Source: Craterostigma plantagineum (Eukaryota > Streptophyta > Magnoliopsida > Lamiales > Linderniaceae). Taken from it: 64,000 nucleotides of DNA. The stretch spans positions 12,033,501 through 12,097,500 of the forward strand of contig JAPQWV010000005.1 of NCBI GenBank assembly GCA_027422505.1, in the 5' to 3' direction. Within the stretch, counting starts at the first letter, position 1; every line of letters starts with the position of its first letter. Shown piece by piece: positions 11,427 through 20,128 of the stretch. A program made the translations under genes and the position numbers. Under the pieces are notes generated by a model. The model had not been told where the DNA came from and made no database searches. It worked only from the letters and a program-made list of their open reading frames with translations.

Positions 11427-12233
11427 TATAGTTTTTACATTGTCTTTTAAGTTGACGTAATATAAACCATTTATTAACGTCGCACTTCCAACATTTTTAT
11501 CTCTAAAAAACAATGGCAAACATTATCGAAACTCATAACCTAGTCTGCTCAAAGCAGAACTCGAAATAATGTTTTAAACCCCTTGGGCAAAACCAAAACG
11601 TTATAAAGTTCTAAACAATGTAATGACGATAAGACTAAGGTCTTCGATCCCATGTGTGTAGTTGGTACACCATGTCCACTACCTACATTGATCGAGACCG
11701 CGCCAGCTCGAAGCTTCCTACTTCGTTCTAGACCTTGGTTCAAAACACAAATGTGGGAACTAGCCCCTGAGTCAAGTATCCACGAAGTAGAATACAAAGA
11801 ACAATTATCTTCAAAAACTAATTGCATTCCTGAGGTGTAAGACGCCTCCAGCTTCGGACAGTCACGCTTCCAGTGGCCCAGCTGCTGGCAATGGAGCACT
11901 TATCCGTGGGCTTTGCGTCGACATCTCGACCATCTTGGTCTTCGGCCTCTTGGCGACTCTACCCGTAGCCACGCCTGTCTTGTTCGACTTCTTCGATCCC
12001 TTTGACCTAGAAGTCGCAACAAGCATATAGGCGTGCACCTTCGCTGAATCTTCAATCAACTTATCCTGGAGTAATATCTCCTCATCAATGGATTCAGCTA
12101 TGGGCGACTCTGGCTCCTGAATGTCCAAGACATAATCCAATTTCTCTAATTTGAGGACGATCCTCAAATTTTTCAACCAGTCTATTTAGTTCGGTCCCAC
12201 CAAACAATGTTCCTCCAAGAGTGTAATAATGGG
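11427..12233 (-). pseudogene. Copia-A gag and protease remnant
   Basis: On the minus strand the gag start region (LKNLRIVLKLEKLDYVLD, about 12120-12180) lines up with the Copia-D gag at 51120-51170. A CCHC nucleocapsid knuckle reads HCQQLGHWKRDC near 11850-11890; its first Cys has moved to another frame by what looks like a 1-bp deletion. The aspartic protease follows with SWILDSGASSHIC near 11740-11780, so the catalytic DSG is still readable. The segment then runs into the pre-integrase sequence NGLYYVNLKDNVKTI at 11427-11470, where the solo LTR interrupts it. The middle of gag appears shortened compared with Copia-D. Confidence 0.8.
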
Positions 12234-12694
12234 TGTAACAACCCATCCCATACGGGGTGTCACTGTAGCATCGGTCCTTACCAGGACCTATGGGGTTGGG
12301 CCTACACAATCCGACTGATAGTCTGGCCCCACTGTACCACCATTTAACCTTTTAGAGTGCTTCGTCCTCGCTCACACGCACCCTGTACAAACTTCCCAGG
12401 GGGTCACCAATCCCTAGATTGCCCCAAGTCAAGCACGCTTAACTTCGGAGTTTCTATAGATGGACTCCAGAAAAGGTAGGTCGACCTTGGTGATATGAGT
12501 AGTACTATCAATTCTCTTAAGCGATTCATAGCCTGACACGCCCATACGTTGCCAGTCTCAGGATCCCCTCATTCGGGTGTCAGATCGGTTCGTTCATGTA
12601 CCCCTTCGCCTAGAGCCTGCCCGGAGCCGCCCCTTGTCCGTGCACCTCTCTGGCACCGGCGATCACTCTCCGCCCTCATCGGCCCCGGGCATCA
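12234..12694 (-). repeat. Cassandra 3' LTR
   Basis: 461 bp. On the minus strand it starts TGATGCCCGGGG and ends GGGTTGTTACA. It is colinear with 12769-13232, with scattered substitutions. Confidence 0.9.
12378..12510 (-). promoter_or_regulatory. 5S rRNA-like domain in the Cassandra 3' LTR
   Basis: The reverse complement carries CTCCGAAGTTAAGCG followed by a GGGTGACCCCCTGGGAAG-like block, the internal region of plant 5S rRNA that includes the A-box/IE/C-box promoter. Limits are approximate. Confidence 0.8.
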
Positions 12695-12751
12695 CGTGCC
12701 CACCAGCTTCCGCCTGGTTCGTCCACGAACCAGCACCGTACTGTGAGAGGT

Positions 12752-12768
12752 TGTGCTCTGATACTACC
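12752..12768 (-). other. Cassandra primer-binding site (tRNA-Met type)
   Basis: On the minus strand GTATCAGAGCACAACC follows within a few bases of the 5' LTR end (ATATTACA). One base differs from the canonical TGGTATCAGAGC start. Confidence 0.75.
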
Positions 12769-13232
12769 TGTAATATCCCGTCTCATACCGGGTGTCATTG
12801 TAGCATCCGTCCCTACCGAGACCTGTGGGGTTGGGCCCACCACAATCCGACTGATAGTCTGGCCCCACTGTACCACCATTTAACCTTTCAGCGTGCTTCG
12901 TCCTCGCTCACACGCACCCTGGGCAAACTTCCCAGGGGGTCACCCATCCCTAGGTTGCCCCAAGTCAAGAACGCTTAACTTCGGAGTTTCTATAGATGGA
13001 CTCCCGAAAAGGTAGGTCCACCTTGGTGATATGAGTAGTACTATCAATTCTCTTATACGATTTTTAGCCTGACACGCCCATACGTTGCCAGTCCAGGATC
13101 CCCTCTCATTCGGGTGTCGGATCGGTTTGTTCATGTACCCCTTCGCCTAGAAGCCTGCCAGGAGCCGCCCCTTGTCCGTGCACCTCTCTGGCACCGGCAA
13201 TCACTCTCCGCCCTCATTGGCCCCGGGCGTCA
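12769..13232 (-). repeat. Cassandra 5' LTR
   Basis: 464 bp. On the minus strand it starts TGACGCCCGGGG and ends GGGATATTACA. Its 5S-like domain lies at about 12916-13045. Confidence 0.9.
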
Positions 13233-14777
13233 GAATGGGTTTATCATCGTAACTAATAGAGAAAAAAAATAAAAAGCAGAAAATAAACAGATAGTTTGGA
13301 TTTGTAGTGTTTAATCAGACTAAATTTGTAGTGTTTCATAGTGACGTTGAGTTCCCCGCGCTACAACAAACTAGCCTCAACTTAACAGTTTATTGGCTCA
13401 TCTGGTTAGCCGAGGTCGTGTCCCACACGTTTCTGTCCCACAGAAGATTCAACGTCTTCGTCTCAGCCAGGGTCCCTCAGCCGTAACTCGGAACATGTTG
13501 GGAATGACTGTCCAAGTGCAATCTATCAACGTCCTGCTCACCTTCCACTTTTTCGTGAACTTCATCCCCCCGTGGGATAACTCTTTGTTAGAGGGTGAAG
13601 AGTGGTCGGTGAGCGGCAAATCATAATTTTATCCAAATCTGTTCAGCCAAAGGCAAGGGTTTTGGCGCCGTAACTCGGTCAACCGCAATCGTACCCCAAA
13701 GTCGTAACATTTTTGGACTTGATAGAAGACAGAAGCCTAGCCCCTTCATTCACTTGATATTAAAGGTTTAACCCCGGGAGAATCCTCACAGTTTTAACAC
13801 GAGCACATTTCAACCTATTAAAGTAAATGTGAGGATCTAGTTCTATCCTAATTGTACAAAACAATAAGACTCTACGTCTTCGGGCTTTGCTCGAACGAAC
13901 GCGGCGGCTACCAGCTCGTTCATTGGGGTTCCTCTCGATCGACACTCGTACGACCGTCATAACAAAACAACAATAGCCAATGACGGGGAATCCATCCCTA
14001 ATAAAACCGCCCGTCTTATCTAATAAAAAAAGTTAACTACACCACGGGGGGACCTTGTCACCCTTAACATATCACCCGGCTAAAACAGAACCTACTCCCC
14101 AACCAATAACCATGTTATTCAAATAACATGCATCACGACAAATTTAACACATTTCCGAGCTGAAATCGAAGTTGGGCTTTTAGATGGGCTGGGCCAAGCC
14201 TTATGCGTATTGGGCCGTAGGATGGGCTGGACCAGGCCTTTCAGGCCTGTGTCGGGGATGCTCCCGCCATACGCGCTGCTAGCCCCGTGCCTTGCGCACC
14301 ATGTGGCCAGCCTCGATCCGCGCACACCCGTGCATGCTCTTAGCCTAGCGCCGCGCGCACCCACGTGCGCGGTCCTACCTACTTTCCAAGTGTCCACGCG
14401 CGGCTTTCCCGAGCGCCGCACGCACCCACTGCACGCGCGCAGCCCGTGTCTCTCGCGCCGCATGCCCCGCACGCCGTCAGCTCTATGTGCCGCGCGCCGC
14501 GCGCGGCCAGCTCATCTTCAGTCGCGCACCGAGCGCGCCTTGCACGTCGGCTGCCCGTGCGTCGCGCGCACCATGCACACGGCTAGGAGCAGGCCACGCG
14601 CTGTGCGTAGCCTGCTCTTAGTTGCGCACCACATGTGATTAGACGCAGTCGTGCGCGCGGCGCGCGCGGGCTGTCTGGGCATCGTGTGCTCCATGCGCAA
14701 GGCTAAAGCTTTCGGGGTTTTCGTGGTCTTTTTGTCATAATCCCGTGACTTTAACTGAGCCTAGGCTCTGATACCAC
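13233..14777 (-). other. Copia-A 5' leader between gag and primer site
   Basis: Non-coding leader. The stretch around 13441-13520 is homologous, as reverse complement, to the Copia-D leader at about 50670-50790: both contain GCACTTGGACAGTCA and a CTGAGAC(A/G)AAG block. The tRNA-iMet primer site TGGTATCAGAGCCTAG occupies 14761-14776 on the minus strand. A GC-rich block lies at 14200-14710. No protein-coding signal is convincing, since open frames inside the GC-rich block are Arg/Pro/Cys-rich by composition. Confidence 0.75.
14200..14710. repeat. GC- and CpG-rich low-complexity block
   Basis: About 500 bp dominated by GCGCGC, CGCGCC and CACGCG words, in sharp contrast to the AT-rich surroundings. 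Imperfect repeats such as CCGTGCGTCGCGCGC and GTGCCGCGCGCCGCGCGC recur. It sits in the untranslated leader of Copia-A, just downstream of the primer site. Confidence 0.8.
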
Positions 14778-17607
14778 TGTTCGGAATCCCCGAGGGTCCC
14801 CTGACTCACGTTCCTAGAATGGCGGAATTTTAAAATTTTACGGGGTTTCCCACCTATCCAAGATCGCTCGACTAGAAACACAAGAACTTATTGACATAAA
14901 GAGATAAGGGATCAGTCATGATACCTTGTTGAAATCTCTCGATGATGGCTAGCTTTGAAACCTTCGAATCCCCGAGGCGTAGTGCCCCTCTCCTACGCCA
15001 AAAGCACACGAACGGGACTCCTTTCTTTGCTCAAGATTGTCACGCCGGCACTTCATGAACGTCGCAAATGTTCTTGCATGTGCGGCTAAGCCAAGAACTA
15101 GCTACTTGCTGCCCTCGAGAGAGAGAGTGCGAGAGAGAAAGTGATGAGAGGAGAAAACTCTTAGTTTTTCCTCTTTTGAACTCAAGTTTCGAAAATTAGA
15201 TTCCTCTCTCCTTTAGGATCTCGAAAATCTTTATTTATACCACTTAGAATTGGCCAAAAATAGGTTGAGGTGGTAGGACAAAAATCCTCACACCTCTCCT
15301 TTTACCAAGTCTTCGTTTTCCAAGTAACGAATTCAAAATTCAAACTTTAAATTTAATTAATTAAATATCCAATATCTTAATTAATTAAAATACCATATTT
15401 AGTATTTTATAATATCCAATATAAATATATTTAATAATTTTTGAAATTTTATGTAAATTCCAAATCTTATATATATCCGATACATTGTTGTAAAAATCGG
15501 TCTAGGCGGCCGCCTAGGCGCCGGTTAGGCGCTGATCGGCCACCCACCTTGGCGAAAACCCATTAATCGGCCCCGACTAACTATACAACCTATTAATCGG
15601 CCTAATCGGGCAATTAATCCGCCTAATCAGGCGATTAACCCACCTAATCGGGCGATAAAAAAATTAATCACCAATAGGCCAATTACAAATTATTTTATAT
15701 ATTAAATTTTATTATTATAAAAAAAATTTGGACTGCATAAAAAATCGCTGCTAAGGGCCACTATAACTAAAGTGGCACACAGCTATCGTGTGAATGCATT
15801 ATGAGAGAATGTAGGTGTTTATATACAGAGGATTCACCCACAACTTGGATGAAACAAACGGTGTGGGACAAATTTTGCATCTAAAGAACTGATGCATCAA
15901 TCGGGACTAATAAAATATATGTAAAATTGAACCCAAAAATTGGGCTGGCCCAGTGGTAATTGGAAAAATAGCAAGTATTGGGTTTCTCCTTGGTTGTGGG
16001 TTCGATTTTGAGTACGATTATTTTTACCTGTATTTTTTATTATTTTTAAAGAGATTAGAGTTAATTTTAGTAACAATGACAATGAGCCAACATTAAAGTA
16101 AAATATTAAACGCTGAATATTAAAGTAAATTATATAAACTAACATATATAAATTGACATTATTTATTTAAAATATTTGGAAAGAGTTATAATATTGATAT
16201 ATATGATCTATAGAAAAACAACAATAAAAAATCGATATACCGATTAATTCCCGCCTAGAAACCGCCTAGGCCCCGCCTAGGCGGTCTAGGCGCTAGGCCC
16301 TCACCGGGCGCCCGACTAGCGCCTAGCGAATTTTACAACATTGATCCGATATATTTTATTATTTTTTTCTAAATTAAACAATATTATTTCTCTATGACAA
16401 TAATAAAGATTTAAATCTAATTTAAATCATGTAGAAAATATTCAATATCCAGTATTTTATTTCAAAAATATCTCGTGAGGTGAAAAGACCATTTTACCCC
16501 TCACTAGTCAAACTTTGTATTTTCTGCCGATCAGGGTTTGGCCAAGCCCCAAACCCTAATGTCTCAATCTAGGACCTAGCTTTGTCTCTATCTGATGATG
16601 ACGTTGTGTCGGTTGCCCTTTTAAGCCCGACTCTCTTGGTTCGTCTCAACCGGCCTATGAGGATCTAGGAGTTCGGTATTCACCTATCCAACCCTGTGGT
16701 ACCGAGCAGATCCCAAGTTGAGTACAATGATCTAATGATAATCCACGAACCGACTGTAATTTTTCTTCATACGTATAAACCCTTTACGTTTGTCCCGGTC
16801 GACTGAAAGTCACGCATTGTCAAACTTACAGAACTAGACTCTATGTCGTTTATGTCGTTGAAAATACCTAAACTGCCCTCCACGACTATCGCGAGTCAGT
16901 TATATGCTCTGGCCAGAGACTTAGATAAATTCCCGCACATTAAACTTGCCATAGGACGTTAACCTCGAATTTAATCGAATTTAATCTCTGCTGACCCATT
17001 CCACCGGCAAGACGGGCCTAGCAAACTAGTGACAAGTCAAGACCTCAAGACCAACCCCAAGTTAACCTTTTCGGTCTAAGGTTCACGCATATTACTACAG
17101 TCAATCGATCGATCAACGACAATCCAAGCACGTGATCGTTCGATAACGAGTCAGAGTCCAAATACAGATAATCCCCTGATTCATTTTGTATCATTGTCAC
17201 GGGCTCCCATTTCCCAAGTGAACGGTTGGCACAACGGTATTGGACCCATCGACAAACAAGTCATACTTGTTGATCCAGTCACCCTACTAGAGACTTAGAC
17301 TTGTGGACTAATTTTAATATTGTAGTATCTCAGCTTACCGGTGGCCCTCTCTGTCCCCAAAGAATCAGTAAGTGAACTGCCAATATTTGTGTTTTCTTAA
17401 TTTGTCTTATTCACCGAGACTGCAAGGTGAAATCTTTAGACTAATTAATAATATGCATTTTAATTTTTGTATCGAATAATAATTAGTTTTGAATAAAATT
17501 ATTTCATTAATAGAAGTAATCAAATTACATTAGTTAACATTATACAATTACCAAATTGGCCTCGTACTCCCAGTCCTCGTACGGCATCCAGGGCATATTC
17601 CTCAACA
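14778..17607 (-). repeat. Copia-A 5' LTR (interrupted by an inverted-repeat element)
   Basis: 2830 bp including an 850-bp insertion, so about 1980 bp without it. On the minus strand it starts TGTTGAGG (17607) and ends GATTCCGAACA (14778), directly before the primer site. A GA/CT-rich tract at about 15117-15145 lies near the 3' end of the LTR. Confidence 0.88.
15488..16337. mobile_element. Inverted-repeat (MITE-like) element in the Copia-A LTR
   Basis: The left end reads TTGTAAAAATCGGTCTAGGCG and the right end, reverse-complemented, reads TGTAAAATTCGCTAGGCG. ACATTG is present on both sides (15482-15487 and 16338-16343). Both subterminal regions are full of short GGCGCCTAGGCG-type palindromes, and the AT-rich centre carries no credible protein. 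A 6-bp duplication does not settle the superfamily. It is a non-autonomous DNA transposon by structure, of unassigned type. Confidence 0.65.
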
Positions 17608-18466
17608 ATTTGCTTTCATATATGCTTGATAGACAGGATCGACGGAATCGACGAGTTGAAGTAGATGGTCTGGAATGACCATAGCCTCCTAGTCAAATTT
17701 GGTATTCGATGAGTGAAGAGATCCGAGCTTTGGTAGTGAGTATGCTTCTGATGGGTCGTGGCGCTCGATCTACAATCACTGGGAGCCATGTCATGTATGA
17801 GAGCACTTTCTTGGGTGATTTACGGTCCCTTCAACGAAGTTAGTCGAGCAGTTCCGACCATACGAGTATGGCGACATCGTATTTTTTTGTTAAATACGAT
17901 GCCGTGAAAGATGAGCATATGTTGTGGTTGCATCGGTCAGGGCAACTACGTTTGGGGGATAGGCATTTGTTGACAATTAGGAAAAGTGTCCGCCGAGGTT
18001 GGGGAATGTCCTCGGCGGAGAAGTCGGGTAGGTGTATGGATTTGTCAATGTTAATTTTGCAGCCCATGAAAATAAAGTCATTTATGAATTCTTGATCAGT
18101 GCAGTGGGGGTCTTAGCGTAGATTGAATGGTAGGTTTAAAAGTGTACGAAGATGGTTTAGGTTTAGGATTACAGTGGTTTGGTCGATTTTTGAGGTGGGA
18201 GTGGTGGTGTTTGCGCGATTTGAGGTATTTATAAAAGAGACCCATAATTGTTGCACGTAGACTTCTGGGACACTCTTGGCCACTATGAGGGCTGTATGTA
18301 GTGGGTGGTTTTGTAAGATTCGAAGAATAATGGGATATGGCAGCGAGCCGTTACGAAGTCGAGTTGGAGGTTATTAGGTAGTTTTTGTGCCCAGTTTGGT
18401 GGTTGAAAATATCTTCGATTGCAGGCACCATCATTAATATTCTGTATACAAAAGGAGAAAAGAGTT
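17608..18466 (-). pseudogene. Copia-B additional ORF after pol (plant retrotransposon HPL..VP..Y..QxW domain)
   Basis: On the minus strand, joining frames by eye, one reads HPLHTALIVAKSVPEVYVQQ near 18250-18310, then the segment starting MGCKINIDKSIHLPDF (from 18067), QPRRTLFLIVNKCLS and YDVAILVWSELLD to 17840, and SPKKVLSYMTWL near 17800. This matches the pattern (HPL...VP..Y..QFW; QPWRTF..IINRCLSGK; LLWEDF; YPRFTK) I recall from many uncharacterised plant Copia-associated proteins. Its function is unknown. Several stops and shifts make it a pseudogene. Upstream, near 18450-18475, a pyrimidine-rich stretch ends in GTATACAG, a plausible 3' splice site, which could mean expression from a spliced RNA. 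The 3' part is lost to the Copia-A insertion. Confidence 0.6.
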
Positions 18467-20128
18467 AGCATACAGATCGCATAGTTGTCTAAGTGTGACC
18501 GTGTTTGTTTTCGAAAATCAATTGAGTTAATTTGACACGTTGCACTTCCAGGACTTATTGAAATTGGACTTAGAAAAAATAAATTAATTCAAGTAAGTGT
18601 CAATTCAAATTTCGGGAGATTAAATTCGGGTAAAATGAGTATGCGGCGAAAATTGAATTTTCGGGGAAATCAGAATTTTCAGGTGATACGGACAACTTTT
18701 GGGTAAATATGAATCATGCGGCGAAAATTGAATTTTCGGGTAAAGCATAAGAAATTTTCGGGTGTCTAAGACTCTGCCAGCTTAAAGTTGAATTTTCGAG
18801 CAAGGTCAGAAGTCAAACGTCAATGAAATTTTCGGGTGCAAAGTCTCGCCGATTTTAAGTCGAACTCAGGAGATAAAAATTTCGGGTGTAAATTGAAGTG
18901 TCTGCTACAGGGAAAATTGGTGAAGCCAAATTCTCCTGAAGCTACGTGTAAGCTACATGGAATTGTCGCCGCGTTGTTGAAATTCAGGTAAATTCTCTTG
19001 TATTCTATAGTGAATTTTCGCCGTGTTATTGAAATTTGGGCAGAAATTTGGGCATATGACACTCGGGTAGAAGTTCAAATTCACCCGAAAAATCTACTCT
19101 TCGGGTAGAGAAAATTCCAAGGGATGAATTTAGGGTAAAAAGCACTTGTATTCTACAGCGTTCGCCGTATTATTGAAATTCGGGTGTACGAAACTAGGTA
19201 GAAGTTCAAATTCACCAGAAATTGGCCGAAATCCTAAAACCCTAATATGCAAAAATCATTAAAAAAACGAGTAAAAATTGTAGGAAACTTGTAGATTTCG
19301 AATTGTCCTTACCTGAAACCAGTGAATAGAGCAGAAATTGGAAGAAAACCTAAGTTTTGATCGAACAGATGGTGATTTTCGGGAGAGATTTGGAGAATAA
19401 TAGAGTGGTTTTAGAATTGTTTGGGTGAGGGTAAAGTGAAAAGAATTTTCGAGCGAGGTTATATACATAGGAGTGAACAACAGATTTTTCGGGTGAGCCA
19501 ATTTTTTTCGGGTAAGTGCAATTTTCGTCGTGTTATAAACAATGAGTGAAAAAGACCCGATATTGAAAAACGCTCGAATTTCGAAAAATTTCAAAGGAAT
19601 TGTATCCGAAAATCTTAACTTTGTAAATTTTCAAAGTTACAAAGATTAATTTTGCAATGAAATTCTGAAATAATTTTCAAACTCCCCTTCAATTTATGCA
19701 TATTATTCAAAACCTCCCCCTATATTGAATAATAATTTTAGTGGTTTTAGAATTGTTTGGGTGAGGATAAAGTGAAAAGAATTTTCGAGCGAGGTTATAT
19801 ACATAGGAGTGAACAACAGATTTTTCGGGTGAACCAATTTTTCGGGTAAGTACAATTTTCGTCGTGTTATAAACAGTGAGTGAAAAAGACCCGATATTGA
19901 AAAACGCCCGAATTTCGAAAAATTTCAAAGGAATTGTATCCGAAAATCTTAACTTTGTAAATTTTCAAAGTTACAAAGATTAATTTTGCAATGAAATTCT
20001 GAAATAATTTTCAAACTCCCCTTCAATTTATGCATATTATTCAAAACCTCCCCCTATACTGAATAATAATTTTTCTCTTTGTTCTCGTGCGCACATAATA
20101 AAACATCGAACATATATATAAATATATA
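18467..20128 (-). other. Copia-B spacer between pol and the additional ORF
   Basis: Non-coding, AT-rich sequence scattered with variants of ATTTTCGGGTA and its relatives, and a 336-bp tandem duplication at 19404-20075. The same motif style fills the Copia-B leader (29656-30960). No conserved protein is visible, and the small open frames repeat because of the duplication. Confidence 0.6.
19404..20075. repeat. Tandem duplication, two copies of a 336-bp unit
   Basis: Copy 1 is 19404-19739 and copy 2 is 19740 to about 20075. Both start AGTGGTTTTAGAATTGTTTG and end with the CTCCCCCTATA(T/C)TGAATAATAA region. They differ by a few substitutions and small indels, so the duplication is fairly recent relative to the element's decay. 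Confidence 0.9.

Larger units (their letters stand above)
12234..13232 (-). mobile_element. Cassandra TRIM retrotransposon with 5S rRNA-like LTR domains
   Basis: Two near-identical direct repeats (12234-12694 and 12769-13232) flank a tiny interior of 74 bp. Each repeat holds a long match to the complement of plant 5S rRNA, with the hallmark stretches ACTTCCCAGG and CGCTTAACTTCGGAG. Cassandra is the known short non-autonomous family whose LTRs carry a 5S-like region with RNA polymerase III promoter elements. Beside the right LTR, on the minus strand, lies GTATCAGAGCACAACC, a tRNA-Met primer site, which fixes the orientation as minus. AATGGG flanks both sides (12228-12233 and 13234-13239, the right copy one base from the LTR end). 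It encodes no protein and must be moved by another element's enzymes. Confidence 0.92.
6342..17607 (-). mobile_element. Copia-A: Ty1/Copia LTR retrotransposon, degenerate, host to several nested insertions
   Basis: Minus-strand order from right to left: 5' LTR (14778-17607), tRNA-iMet primer site, a 1.5-kb leader, gag, protease, integrase, RT, RNase H, polypurine tract and the start of the 3' LTR (6342-6568). The LTR ends begin TGTTGAGG and finish CCGAACA. Three later insertions interrupt it: a Gypsy solo LTR in the pre-integrase region, a Cassandra TRIM at the start of gag, and an inverted-repeat element in the 5' LTR. The right end is flanked by ATTTG (17608-17612). The matching left flank cannot be tested because the left LTR is cut by the LINE. 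It is the same family as Copia-D, judged by shared leader, gag and RNase H tail. Confidence 0.88.

Noticed and set aside
12391..12470. A genuine 5S rRNA gene
   Set aside because: The match occurs in both repeats of a TRIM with tRNA primer site and is diverged, so it is the Cassandra 5S-like domain, not a ribosomal gene.
14210..14640. A 142-codon plus-strand ORF rich in Ala, Arg and Pro
   Set aside because: It is produced by the GC-rich low-complexity block; all frames there are open by composition.
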